A DNA stretch of 64,000 nucleotides. Source: Rhizobacter sp964253025 (lineage in GTDB: Bacteria; Pseudomonadota; Gammaproteobacteria; Burkholderiales; Burkholderiaceae_C). The notes under the pieces are model-generated. The model was given only the letters and a program-made list of their open reading frames with translations, did not search any database and was not told the DNA's origin. Positions 34,908-44,515 of this stretch are shown here, piece by piece; position 1 is the stretch's first letter, and every line of letters begins with the position of its first letter. Position numbers and translations under genes: made by a program. The DNA is taken from contig NZ_CAXUQC020000001.1 in NCBI RefSeq assembly GCF_964253025.1, positions 3,906,001 to 3,970,000 on the forward strand. The letters run 5' to 3'.

Positions 34908-35897
34908 TCAGCGCTTCCTGGCGCGGGGATGTGCGGCGTCGTACACCTTGGCCAGGTGCTGGAAGTCGAGCTTGGTGTAGACCTGCGTGGTGCGGATGTT
35001 GGCGTGGCCAAGCAGTTCCTGCACCGCACGCAGGTCGCCACTGGACTGCAGCACGTGCGAGGCAAAGGAATGGCGCAGCATGTGGGGGTGGACGTGGGTG
35101 GGCAGGCCTGCCTGCAAGGCGCGCCGCTTGAGCCGGCCGCGCACTTGGGGCGCCGTCATGCGCGTGCCGCGCTGGTTCACGAACAAGGCGGGCTCCTCGG
35201 GCCGCGCCATGCCGGGGCGCGCGTCGAGCCAGGCGGCCAACGCCTTCAGCGCCGGCCCGCCGACCGGCACGCCGCGGCGCTTGCTGCCCTTGCCCATGAC
35301 GTGCGCCATGCCGTCGGCCGCGTCGACCCAGCCGCCGGCGGCGGCGCCGGGCCTCACGTCCAGGCCCACCAGCTCGCCCACGCGCAAGCCGCATCCGTAG
35401 AGCAACTCGACGACGCACTGGTCGCGCGCCACCAGCGCCGGCGCATCGTCATCGCCCGGCGCCTCGGCCAGGGTGACGGCCTGGTCGACCGACAGCGCCT
35501 TGGGCAGCGGCACCGCGGCCTTGGGTGCACGAACGCCTTCGACCGGGTTGAGCTTCACCAGGCCGTCGTGGCCCAGCCAGCGATAGAAGCCCCGCCAGGC
35601 CGACAGGACCAGCGCGATGCTGCGTGGCGCCAGGCCACCGGCATGCAGCATGGCGGCCCATCGCCGCACGTGGAAGACCTGCACCGCCCGCAGGTCGACG
35701 GGCTGGGCTTCGGCGTAGCCTTGCAGGCGCGCCAGCGCTTCCCGGTAGAGCTCGAGTGTGCGCGCGGCCAGGCGACGCTCGACCTGCAGGTGCTGCAGGT
35801 GACGAACGATGTCGTCGGCCAGCGCAGCGGGTGGCGCGGACACCGCAGACGCCTGGGTGGCGCCGGCCGGGGTCTGCCCCACTGCCCCGCGCGGCAT
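34908..35897 (-). CDS. xerC: Tyrosine recombinase XerC
   Basis: 329 residues. The core-binding N-terminal domain (about 25-115) precedes the catalytic domain, which has all active residues: Arg172 (GCGLRVGEL), Lys203 (GKGSKRR), His272 and Arg275 (HMLRHSF), His298 (LGHAN) and the nucleophile Tyr307 (TTQVYTK). With XerD it resolves chromosome dimers at dif. Its start is two bases after the DUF484 stop, and the dapF-DUF484-xerC order is the conserved one of Gamma- and Betaproteobacteria. This supports the house-keeping role over a phage integrase. Confidence 0.96.
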   Translation of the reverse strand: MPRGAVGQTPAGATQASAVSAPPAALADDIVRHLQHLQVERRLAARTLELYREALARLQGYAEAQPVDLRAVQVFHVRRWAAMLHAGGLAPRSIALVLSAWRGFYRWLGHDGLVKLNPVEGVRAPKAAVPLPKALSVDQAVTLAEAPGDDDAPALVARDQCVVELLYGCGLRVGELVGLDVRPGAAAGGWVDAADGMAHVMGKGSKRRGVPVGGPALKALAAWLDARPGMARPEEPALFVNQRGTRMTAPQVRGRLKRRALQAGLPTHVHPHMLRHSFASHVLQSSGDLRAVQELLGHANIRTTQVYTKLDFQHLAKVYDAAHPRARKR

Positions 35898-35899
35898 GG

Positions 35900-36577
35900 T
35901 CAGGCCGTCGGCAGCAGGCGCGACAGGCCCGCGCTCGCCAGATCACCGATGCGCACCAGGAAGTCGGTGCCCATGTCGGCGCTGAAGCGCGTCGGGTCGG
36001 GCGAGCCCAGCACCAGCATGCCGAAGGCCGGTGTGGCGAGGTCGGCCCGCAGGGGGATGAGGGCCATGGACGTCACGGCCGCAGCATCGTCCAGCCAGCC
36101 CGACGCCTCGAAGCCGGAGTTCATGCCGCAGTAGGGCGTGGTGAGGCTGGAGGTGAAGCTCTGCGCATCGGCGCTCACCGCCTGGGAGAACGGCTGGCCC
36201 TGGAAGGCTTCAGCCACGCCCCACAGCCGGATGCCGGCCTGCGGGATGAGGAACTGGTGCTGCAGTTCGCGCACCAGCACGGCCGGCACCTCGACCGGAT
36301 CGTGGGTGAGCAGCAGCGCGCGCGTCCAGCGGTGCAGGCGGTCGGCGATGGCGACGTTCTCCTGGCCATGGCGGATCATCTCCATGATCCGCATCTCCAG
36401 GCCCTTGTGCTTGTCGCGCAGCATCTCCATCTGCCGCTCCTGCAGCGAGACGGCCCGCTGGCCGTGCGGACTGGTGAGGTGGATGGAGGCCAGCAGCTCG
36501 GCGTGGCGCTCGAAGAACCCGGGCGTGTTCGCCAGGTAGTTGGCGATGTCGTCTTCGGTGATGCCTTGCAGGTTCAT
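35900..36577 (-). CDS. DUF484 family protein
   Basis: 225 residues from ATG 36577. It begins MNLQGITEDDIANYLANTPG then FFERHAELLASIHLTSPHGQ, the DUF484 signature; a coiled stretch with MEMLRDKHKGLEMRIMEMIR follows, then a GAF-like domain. It lies between dapF and xerC, the constant place of this family. Function is unknown. Gaps to both neighbours are two bases, so co-translation is likely. Confidence 0.94.
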   Translation of the reverse strand: MNLQGITEDDIANYLANTPGFFERHAELLASIHLTSPHGQRAVSLQERQMEMLRDKHKGLEMRIMEMIRHGQENVAIADRLHRWTRALLLTHDPVEVPAVLVRELQHQFLIPQAGIRLWGVAEAFQGQPFSQAVSADAQSFTSSLTTPYCGMNSGFEASGWLDDAAAVTSMALIPLRADLATPAFGMLVLGSPDPTRFSADMGTDFLVRIGDLASAGLSRLLPTA

Positions 36578-36579
36578 GC

Positions 36580-37434
36580 TCACAGCTCGATGTCTCCTTG
36601 GAATACGGTCACGGCGGGGCCGGTCATGCGGACGCTCGAATCGCCGCCCTGCCACTCGATGGTAAGCCGACCGCCGCGGGTCTCGACGTCGACCTTCGCG
36701 TCGAGCAGGCCGAGGCGGATGCCGGCGACGACCGCGGCGCAGGCGCCGGTGCCGCAGGCCAGCGTCTCGCCCGCACCCCGTTCGTAGACGCGCAGGCGCA
36801 CATGCCCGCGGTCCAGCACCTGCAGGAAGCCGGCATTCACCTTGCGCGGGAAGCGGGGATGCCGCTCGATCAACGGCCCCTGCGAATCGACCGGCGCGGC
36901 GTCCACGTCGTCGACCAAACGCACCGCATGCGGATTGCCCATCGACACCACGGCCACTTCGGCGGTGACCCCGTTCAGGTCGAGCGGCCACAGCTCGAAG
37001 CCGTTGACGCTGCGGGCCGACAGGCCGCTCGGCTCGAACGGCACCTGGGCCGGCGGGAACACGGGGGCGCCCATGTCGACGGTGACGCGGCCGTCGTCCT
37101 GCAGGCGCAGTTCCAGCCGGGTGTTCATGGTTTCCACCTGGATGGTGGACTTGTCGGTCAGACCCTGGTCGACCACGTAGCGGACGAAGCAGCGGGCCCC
37201 GTTGCCGCACTGCTCGACCTCCTCGCCGCTCGCGCCGTTGAAGATGCGGTAGCGGAAGTCGACACCGTGGCTGGCCGTGCGCTCGACGACCAGGATCTGG
37301 TCGGCACCGACGCCGAAGCGCCGGTCACCGAGGAGGCGCAGCTGCGCCGGCGTGAGGTCGAGCGGAGCACGGGTGGCGTCGATCACCACGAAGTCGTTGC
37401 CCGCACCATGCATCTTGGTGAAGTGAAGTCGCAT
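36580..37434 (-). CDS. dapF: Diaminopimelate epimerase
   Basis: 284 residues. Converts LL- to meso-diaminopimelate for lysine and peptidoglycan. The two catalytic cysteines are Cys76 (QCGNGARCF) and Cys227 (LACGTGACA). KMHGAGNDFVVID at the start, NAGFLQVLDRGHVRLRVYER and the GNPH motif are all normal. First gene of the dapF-DUF484-xerC run; it follows the lipid A acyltransferase genes by 46 bp on the same strand and may be read with them. Confidence 0.97.
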   Translation of the reverse strand: MRLHFTKMHGAGNDFVVIDATRAPLDLTPAQLRLLGDRRFGVGADQILVVERTASHGVDFRYRIFNGASGEEVEQCGNGARCFVRYVVDQGLTDKSTIQVETMNTRLELRLQDDGRVTVDMGAPVFPPAQVPFEPSGLSARSVNGFELWPLDLNGVTAEVAVVSMGNPHAVRLVDDVDAAPVDSQGPLIERHPRFPRKVNAGFLQVLDRGHVRLRVYERGAGETLACGTGACAAVVAGIRLGLLDAKVDVETRGGRLTIEWQGGDSSVRMTGPAVTVFQGDIEL

Positions 37435-37480
37435 CGCGCGATTATCCGCCCGGGCCGCCGGCCGCGCCCGGCCGAAGGCC

Positions 37481-38362
37481 TCAGTACAGCGAGGCCTCGC
37501 CGGCCGGCCGCGTCTTGAAGCGCTTGTGCACCCACAGGTACTGCGCGGGGTTCTTGCGGATCTCTTCTTCGATCCAGCGGTTCATGGCAGCGGTGTCGGC
37601 GACCGGGTCGTCGGTCGGGAAGTGGGTCCAGGGCTCGCCGAAGCGCACCTTGTAGCCCTGCCCGCCAGGTAGCATCTCGGCGATCACCGGCTGCACCACC
37701 ATGTCGAGGGCGCGCGCCATGCGCGAGGGCGCGAGCAGCGTGGCCGCCTGCACGCCGAAGAACGGAACGAAGGCCGCATCGCGCTCGCCGAAGTCCATGT
37801 CGGGCAGGTTGAAGAAGGCGACGCCCCGGCGGATGGCACGGATGAGCGGCAAGGCCTTGTCGCTGCGCGGGAAGATCTGCGCATGGCCGAAGCGCAGCCG
37901 GCCGCGGCGGATCACCTCGTTCATGGCCGCATTGCTCTGCTCCTGGTACATCGAGCAGCCTTCGTGGTTCTGGAAGATCAGCACGGCCACACCGGCCACG
38001 TCCAGGCCCATGAAGTGCGGCACGAGCCACATCACCGGCTTCTTGCTGCGCTCGGCGAGCTTCACATCACCCTCGACCTGGATCACCCGCTTGAGCCGCT
38101 CGGCCGAGGCGAACCACAGCAGGCTGCGCTCGAGGATGCTGCGCCCGAGCCACTGGAAATGTTCGCGCGCCAGCCGCCGGCGTTCATCCGCCGCGAGCTC
38201 GGGAAAGCACAGTTCGAGGTTGCGCAGCGCGATCTTCCGGCGCGACGACGCCAGCGCCCACAACAGCCGGCCGAGCGCGCGCCCGAGCGCGGCCAGCACC
38301 GGCATCGGCAGCCACTGCACCAGCCACAGGAACCCGAGGAGCAGCCGTGTGCCCATGTTCAT
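37481..38362 (-). CDS. Lipid A lauroyl-type acyltransferase, paralogue 1
   Basis: 293 residues from ATG 38362, overlapping the stop of paralogue 2 (ATGA). One N-terminal membrane segment (TRLLLGFLWLVQWLPMPVLA) precedes the LpxL/LpxM acyltransferase domain. The HxxxxD motif is HFMGLD; other family blocks are QSNAAMNEVIRRGRLRFG, FFNLPDMDFGERDAAFVPFF and the C-terminal RKNPAQYLWVHKRFKTRP. It adds a secondary acyl chain to Kdo2-lipid A at the inner membrane. Chain and position cannot be read from sequence. Confidence 0.93.
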   Translation of the reverse strand: MNMGTRLLLGFLWLVQWLPMPVLAALGRALGRLLWALASSRRKIALRNLELCFPELAADERRRLAREHFQWLGRSILERSLLWFASAERLKRVIQVEGDVKLAERSKKPVMWLVPHFMGLDVAGVAVLIFQNHEGCSMYQEQSNAAMNEVIRRGRLRFGHAQIFPRSDKALPLIRAIRRGVAFFNLPDMDFGERDAAFVPFFGVQAATLLAPSRMARALDMVVQPVIAEMLPGGQGYKVRFGEPWTHFPTDDPVADTAAMNRWIEEEIRKNPAQYLWVHKRFKTRPAGEASLY

Positions 38363-39237
38363 TGCTTGTCCTTGTCCACGGCCGAATCGTCGACCGGCGG
38401 CTGCGACCGGGGCTGCTTGTACCGGTGGTAGCCCCACAGGTATTGCGCGGGGCACTGGCGGATCAGCCCCTCCATCGCCCGGTTGATCGCGGCCGCGGAT
38501 TCTGCCGCATCGTCTGGCAGGGATTCCGGAAACGGAAAGAAGCGCTGCACATAACCGCGCCCGTTGGGCAATCGGTCACCCCAGGTGAGCAACACCACGG
38601 CGCCCGTCTGCTGAACGAGGCGCGCCGCCAGGGTCATCGTGTAGGCCGGTTGACCGAAAAAGGGCGCCCACACGCCCATGCCCTCGGGCGGCACCTGGTC
38701 GGGCAGCAGACCCACCATCTCGCCACGGCGCAGGGCGCGGATCATCTGGCGCACCCCGGTGAGCGTGGCGGGCGCGGCGAACAGGTGAGTGCGTTCGCGC
38801 GAGGTGCGCACCAGGTCGCGCAGCCAGGGCTGGCGCGCCGGGCGGTACAGCACCGTGATGGGGCGGGTGGCGCCGAAGCGCTCGGCGATGGCCTGGGCCG
38901 TCACCTCGAAGCAGCCCATGTGCGGCGTGAGCAGCAGCACCCCCTTGCCCTGGGCCAGCGCCTCCGACAGCAGCGCCTCGCCCTCGAAGCGCACCTTGGG
39001 CAGGATGGGTACGCCGGCCGGGCGCGCCCACAGGAACGGCAGCTCGGCCACCATGCGGCCGGCCGAAGCCACGGCGCCGCGCCATGCCGACGCCGGCACA
39101 CCGGCGCGCTCGGCATTCGCGCGAAGACGCCGCCGGTAGGTGGGCGAGGCCGCGTAGGTCACCCAGCCGAGCACCCCCCCAATCGCGTGGAGCAAGGGCA
39201 GCGGAAGCCGGGAAAACCAACGAAATAGGCTCAACAT
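38359..39237 (-). CDS. Lipid A acyltransferase, paralogue 2
   Basis: 292 residues from ATG 39237; a GTG at 39264 is possible but would run into the metK promoter and the SAM switch on the other strand. HMGCFE is the HxxxxD-like motif with Glu in place of the usual Asp (LTPHMGCFEVTAQ), a variant also seen in LpxL/HtrB proteins. LPDQVPPEGMGVWAPFFGQP and the end CPAQYLWGYHRYKQP match the family. Forms a two-gene set with paralogue 1 and is divergent from metK. Confidence 0.92.
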   Translation of the reverse strand: MLSLFRWFSRLPLPLLHAIGGVLGWVTYAASPTYRRRLRANAERAGVPASAWRGAVASAGRMVAELPFLWARPAGVPILPKVRFEGEALLSEALAQGKGVLLLTPHMGCFEVTAQAIAERFGATRPITVLYRPARQPWLRDLVRTSRERTHLFAAPATLTGVRQMIRALRRGEMVGLLPDQVPPEGMGVWAPFFGQPAYTMTLAARLVQQTGAVVLLTWGDRLPNGRGYVQRFFPFPESLPDDAAESAAAINRAMEGLIRQCPAQYLWGYHRYKQPRSQPPVDDSAVDKDKQ

Positions 39238-39258
39238 GGGAAACGGGGTTTCTATAAT
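39231..39258 (+). promoter_or_regulatory. metK promoter
   Basis: TATAAT at 39253-39258 is a perfect -10. TCAACA at 39231-39236 is a fair -35 with a 16-bp spacer. Transcription would start near 39265, exactly where the 5' strand of the SAM-II-like stem begins. Confidence 0.65.
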
Positions 39259-39262
39259 GCGC

Positions 39263-39355
39263 ACGTCGCCGAGTTACTGGACTACTTGCAGGGCGACTCA
39301 TAAATCCTGCTAAAGCGTTCGCCGCTCAGAACCCTCCCGGTCGGCAACGCAATTT
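39263..39355 (+). ncRNA. SAM-II-class riboswitch in metK leader
   Basis: An H-type pseudoknot can be drawn. P1 is GTCGCC (39265-39270) with GGCGAC (39292-39297). The loop ends CTACTTGCAG, and its GCAG (39288-39291) can pair with CTGC (39307-39310) in the tail. The tail TAAATCCTGCTAAAG (39301-39315) matches the SAM-II pattern of TAAA, then GCTAAA. The loop and tail order agree with what I know of SAM-II. A second stem follows: GCGTT-C-GCCG (39315-39324) with CGGC-AACGC (39342-39350) and then AATTT, a candidate terminator that shares G39315 with the aptamer. A SAM-V-type assignment is the alternative, since the two share a core. Confidence 0.72.
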
Positions 39356-39376
39356 GCAACCTACTGGAGTTTAAGA

Positions 39377-40558
39377 GTGTCGAACGATTTCCTTTTCACA
39401 TCCGAGTCCGTCTCCGAAGGTCACCCCGACAAGGTCGCTGACCAGATCTCGGATGCCATCCTCGACGCCATCTTCAAGCAGGACCCCCGCTCCCGCGTGG
39501 CCGCCGAGACGCTGACCAACACCGGTCTCGTCGTGCTGGCCGGTGAGATCACCACCAACGCGCACGTCGACTACATCCAGATCGCGCGCGACACCATCAA
39601 GCGCATCGGCTACGACAACACCGAGTACGGCATCGACTACAAGGGCTGCGCGGTGATGGTCTGCTACGACAAGCAGAGCAACGACATCGCCCAGGGCGTG
39701 GACCACGCCTCCGACGACCACCTCAACATCGGTGCCGGCGACCAGGGCCTGATGTTCGGCTACGCCTGCGACGAGACGCCCGAACTGATGCCCGCGCCGA
39801 TCTACTACGCCCACCGCCTGGTGGAGCGCCAGGCGCAGCTGCGCAAGGACGGCCGGCTGCCCTTCCTGCGCCCGGACGCCAAGAGCCAGGTGACGATGCG
39901 CTACGTCGACGGCAAGCCCCACTCGATCGACACCGTGGTGCTCTCCACCCAGCACCACCCCGACCAGAGCGAGTCGGCGACCAAGATGAAGGCCTCGTTC
40001 AACGAAGCCATCATCGAGGAGATCATCAAGCCGGTGCTGCCGAAGGAGTGGCTGAAGGAAACCCGCTACCTGATCAACCCGACCGGCCGCTTCGTCATCG
40101 GCGGCCCGCAGGGCGACTGCGGCCTGACCGGCCGCAAGATCATCGTCGACACCTATGGCGGCGCCTGCCCGCACGGCGGCGGCGCCTTCAGCGGCAAGGA
40201 CCCGAGCAAGGTCGACCGCTCGGCCGCCTATGCCGCCCGCTACGTGGCGAAGAACGTGGTGGCTGCGGGCCTGGCGCGCCAGTGCCAGATCCAGGTGGCC
40301 TATGCCATCGGCGTGGCCCGCCCGATGAACGTGACGGTGTACACCGAAGGCACCGGCGTGATCCCGGACCACAAGATCGCCGAGCTGGTCAACGCCCACT
40401 TCGACCTGCGCCCGAAGGGCATCATCCAGATGCTCGACCTGCTGCGTCCGATCTACGAGAAGACCGCCGCCTACGGCCACTTCGGCCGCGAGGAGCCGGA
40501 GTTCACCTGGGAGGCGACCGACAAGGCCGCCACGCTGCGCGCCGCCGCCGGTCTCTGA
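39377..40558 (+). CDS. metK: S-adenosylmethionine synthetase
   Basis: 393 residues from GTG 39377 with TGGAG nine bases upstream. Makes SAM from methionine and ATP. Signature parts are present: FTSESVSEGHPDKVADQISD, GAGDQGLMFGYACDETPELM, GGGAFSGKDPSKVDRSAAYA, and the Mg/K-binding aspartates. Length and motifs are normal. It carries its own promoter and a SAM-II-like leader, so feedback repression by its product is expected. ahcY and metF, which complete the methyl cycle, lie 2.5-5 kb downstream. Confidence 0.98.
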   Translation: MSNDFLFTSESVSEGHPDKVADQISDAILDAIFKQDPRSRVAAETLTNTGLVVLAGEITTNAHVDYIQIARDTIKRIGYDNTEYGIDYKGCAVMVCYDKQSNDIAQGVDHASDDHLNIGAGDQGLMFGYACDETPELMPAPIYYAHRLVERQAQLRKDGRLPFLRPDAKSQVTMRYVDGKPHSIDTVVLSTQHHPDQSESATKMKASFNEAIIEEIIKPVLPKEWLKETRYLINPTGRFVIGGPQGDCGLTGRKIIVDTYGGACPHGGGAFSGKDPSKVDRSAAYAARYVAKNVVAAGLARQCQIQVAYAIGVARPMNVTVYTEGTGVIPDHKIAELVNAHFDLRPKGIIQMLDLLRPIYEKTAAYGHFGREEPEFTWEATDKAATLRAAAGL

Positions 40559-40572
40559 CCGCCTGACGCGGG

Positions 40573-40605
40573 CCGTCTCCGCCGGCGCACGCCGGCCGGG
40601 GACGG
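40573..40605. terminator. Bidirectional hairpin after metK
   Basis: CCGTCTCC-GCCGGC (40573-40586) pairs with GCCGGC-C-GGGGACGG (40591-40605): a 14-bp stem with one bulged C, one G-T pair and a GCAC loop. It sits between metK and a converging MFS gene whose stop begins one base later. Confidence 0.7.
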
Positions 40606-40606
40606 T

Positions 40607-41782
40607 TCAGACCAGTGCCTTCTGACGCCACGCCAGCAGCGCACCCAACAGCAGCACCGCGGCCGACGCGGCCAGGCCGCCGACCAGCCCGGTCGGTCCA
40701 TCCGCCACCCACCCCACCCCGCTCGGCCCGATGATCTGGCCAGCGGCAAAGGTGATGGTGAAGGCGCTGATGCCCCGCGACCACGCCGCGGGCGGGGCGT
40801 TGTGCCGCACGAGCGCGGTGGTCGACGCCACCACCGACAGGAACACACCGCCGAACACCGCGCCGGAGGCGAATACCGCCACCGGGTGCCGGCTCAGCAC
40901 CGGCAGCAGCGTGGCCCCGGCCAGCAGGACGTTGAGCAGCGCCAGCGGCACTCCGTTGCGATGCCGCTGCAGCAAGCCCGCCCACAGCCAGGACGACAGC
41001 ACCGTGCCCAGACCCAGCAGGGTGAAGAAGGCGGTGATCAGGCCGTCGCCGAAACGCTGCTCGCGCAGCAGCGTGATGATGAAGGTCATGTAGCCGATGT
41101 AGCCCAGTCCGAAGCAGAAGTAGCCGGCGAGGCCGAACGCGAAGCGCCGCAGTTCGAAGGGCGAGGCGGCCCCGGCCGCGGTCGCGTCGTCCTGCCAGCC
41201 CCGGGTGGCCCGCGCCGTGACGGCTGCGGCGCACAGGCCGGCCGCGCCCAGCGCCGCCCAGGCCCACTGCCACGCGCCGGGCATGGCCATGCCGGCCAGC
41301 GGCGGCACCAGCAGCGAGGCCGCGACGATGCCGAGCCCGGCGCCACCGTAGTAGATGCCGAGCACGAGACCGGGCGGCACGGCCGGGCCGCTGGCCAGTC
41401 GCGCCGCGAGCAACCCGCCCGAGACGAAGGTGCCCGCACTGGCGCAGCCCGTGAGAAAGCGAAGCCCGTACAAGGCGGCATCGCCCCGTGCGGCGCCGTG
41501 CAAGGCGAGCAGGACGCTCGTCAGCACGGCGCTCACCACGAGCACCGGTCGGGCGTGGAAGCGCCGCAGGCAGGCGGGGGCGAGCAGCGCGCCGACGAGG
41601 TAGCCGGCGGCGTTCACGGTGTTCATGGCGCCGCCCGTGAGGTAACTCCACCCCAGGTCGGACCGCATCGGCGGCAGCAGCAGGGCGTAGGCGAAACGGG
41701 CGAGGCCGAGCGAGACGGCCGTGGCAAGCGCCAGGGCCACCGCGATCCGAAGGGTGGATGCCGGCGTGCGAGCGGTGAGCAT
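40607..41782 (-). CDS. YbfB/YjiJ family MFS transporter
   Basis: 391 residues from ATG 41782 (ATG 41791 would add three). Twelve membrane segments. SLGLARFAYALLLPPMRSDL followed by GWSYLTGGAMNTVNAAGYLV is the family signature at segments 1 and 2; FGLAGYFCFGLGYIGYMTFI marks segment 7. Members are uncharacterised exporters or importers. Divergent from the transglutaminase gene. Its place between metK and ahcY does not by itself imply a role in the methyl cycle. Confidence 0.9.
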   Translation of the reverse strand: MLTARTPASTLRIAVALALATAVSLGLARFAYALLLPPMRSDLGWSYLTGGAMNTVNAAGYLVGALLAPACLRRFHARPVLVVSAVLTSVLLALHGAARGDAALYGLRFLTGCASAGTFVSGGLLAARLASGPAVPPGLVLGIYYGGAGLGIVAASLLVPPLAGMAMPGAWQWAWAALGAAGLCAAAVTARATRGWQDDATAAGAASPFELRRFAFGLAGYFCFGLGYIGYMTFIITLLREQRFGDGLITAFFTLLGLGTVLSSWLWAGLLQRHRNGVPLALLNVLLAGATLLPVLSRHPVAVFASGAVFGGVFLSVVASTTALVRHNAPPAAWSRGISAFTITFAAGQIIGPSGVGWVADGPTGLVGGLAASAAVLLLGALLAWRQKALV

Positions 41783-41967
41783 GGGCGGCATCGTCGCACG
41801 GCCTGCACCGCGATGCCGGCCCGGGCGGATGCGGGGCCCGGGAATTGCTACGCACGTTGTCCTACTGCCTCGTGCGCGAGGCGCCGATGGTGCACTGCGG
41901 CGGAATCACCTCCAATGGCACCAGCGGCGCCTCGCTTCCGAGCCCGCCCCTTGATGCCAGGCCTCCC

Positions 41968-42849
41968 ATGAGCACGACTGCCCTCGACCTCTCCCTGCCC
42001 TGCACCGCCGAGCCGGCCGAGCCGCACCTGCACACGGCGAACGCCACCGACACGCCGCAGGGCCGACGCTTCGACATCGACTGCGAACTGGCGTACGACC
42101 TCGGCGGCGACTGCGAATTCCTGTTCCAGCTGCACGCGATGACGACGCCGCGCCAGCACCTGATCTCCGAGTCCTTCGAGGTCAGCCCGGCGGTCCCGAC
42201 GCACATCTTCGAGGATCCCATCGAGCACCACCGCTTCGTGCGCCTGCGCGCGGGCAGCGGACCGCTGAGCGTCCGCTACCGCGCCCAGGTGCGCCGCCTG
42301 CCCGAGCCCGACGCCCGGGAGGCCACCGAAGTGCCCCTCGCCCAGCTGCCCGACCACGTGCTGCACAACCTCTTCGCCACCCGCTACTGCGAGTCGGACG
42401 AACTCAGCCGCTTCGCGCAGAAGCTCTTTGGCCAGGTGCCGATGGGCTACGGGCGCGTGCTGGCAATCAGCGACTGGATCCACGACAACATCGACTACCA
42501 GATCGGCTCCACCAACGCCACATCCACCTCCCGGGATGTGCTGTTGCAGCGGGCCGGGGTCTGCCGCGATTTCGCCCACCTGGGCATCACCTTCTGCCGG
42601 GCGCTCAACATCCCGGCCCGGTTGGCGGTCGGCTACGCGACCTTCGACGACCCCCCGCCCGACTTCCACGCCGTCTTCGAGGCCTGGCTGAGCTGCGGCT
42701 GGGTGGCCTTCGACCCGACCAAGATGTCGCCACTCGACGAGCTGGTGCGCACCGGCGTGGCGCGCGACGCCAAGGACGTGGCCTTTGCCACGATCTTCGG
42801 CCCGGCCATGATGACGCGCATGAATCCGTGCATTTCCGCGCTTGACTGA
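41968..42849 (+). CDS. Transglutaminase-like cysteine peptidase family protein
   Basis: 293 residues from ATG 41968. An N-terminal beta domain (about 30-150, with RFDIDCELAYDLGGDCEFLF) is followed by the transglutaminase-like core. The triad is visible: Cys in QRAGVCRDFAHLGITFCRAL, His in DFHAVFEAWLS and Asp in WVAFDPTKMS. Members of this bacterial group act as amidases or peptidases; substrates are mostly unknown. It has no signal peptide. Its stop is just ahead of the ahcY promoter. Confidence 0.92.
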   Translation: MSTTALDLSLPCTAEPAEPHLHTANATDTPQGRRFDIDCELAYDLGGDCEFLFQLHAMTTPRQHLISESFEVSPAVPTHIFEDPIEHHRFVRLRAGSGPLSVRYRAQVRRLPEPDAREATEVPLAQLPDHVLHNLFATRYCESDELSRFAQKLFGQVPMGYGRVLAISDWIHDNIDYQIGSTNATSTSRDVLLQRAGVCRDFAHLGITFCRALNIPARLAVGYATFDDPPPDFHAVFEAWLSCGWVAFDPTKMSPLDELVRTGVARDAKDVAFATIFGPAMMTRMNPCISALD

Positions 42850-42879
42850 CTGACGGCACCGCCGGCCTCGGATTACAAT
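42850..42879 (+). promoter_or_regulatory. ahcY operon promoter
   Basis: TACAAT at 42874-42879 is a good -10. CTGACG at 42850-42855 is a weaker -35 at 18 bp. Transcription would start near 42886, a few bases before the SAH aptamer. Confidence 0.55.
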
Positions 42880-42888
42880 CTCCGAACT

Positions 42889-42992
42889 TTCCGAGGAGCG
42901 TTGCAAGGTACCCCCGCATGGCGTGGTGCCCCAGGCTCGGAACTTCGACTTGCAACCGCGCTCACCCGCACGACGACGTGTTCGTGGGTGAG
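42889..42992 (+). ncRNA. SAH riboswitch with competing hairpin
   Basis: P1 is CCGAG (42891-42895) with CTCGG (42936-42940), inside the conserved CCGAGGAGCG ... CAGGCTCGGA context. The inner hairpin is GGTACC (42907-42912) with GGTGCC (42925-42930). The pseudoknot strand GCGCTC (42958-42963) pairs with GAGCG (42896-42900), and TTGCAAG (42901-42907) also matches CTTGCAA (42949-42955). This fits the SAH (ahcY) riboswitch of Betaproteobacteria. The bases CTCACCC (42961-42967) can instead pair with GGGTGAG (42986-42992), helped by CACGA/TCGTG inside, so a competing hairpin would break the pseudoknot. That gives an on-switch when SAH is high. Confidence 0.9.
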
Positions 42993-43074
42993 TGCCGAAG
43001 TCCGCCCCTGAAGGGGCCGACCGCTTCCCCGTGGCATGTGCCCGTGCGGGTTCCCAACCCCAGGAGCCTGCCCG

Positions 43075-44502
<1,428 letters not shown>

Positions 44503-44515
44503 TCAGGCCTTTCCG

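Noticed and set aside
34908..35897. Tyrosine recombinase as a sign of an integrated element
   Set aside because: Its place in dapF-DUF484-xerC and its full house-keeping features identify chromosomal XerC.
39238..39264. Longer GTG start of the second lipid A acyltransferase
   Set aside because: It would overlap the metK -10 and the start of the SAM-II-like aptamer; ATG 39237 fits the family start.
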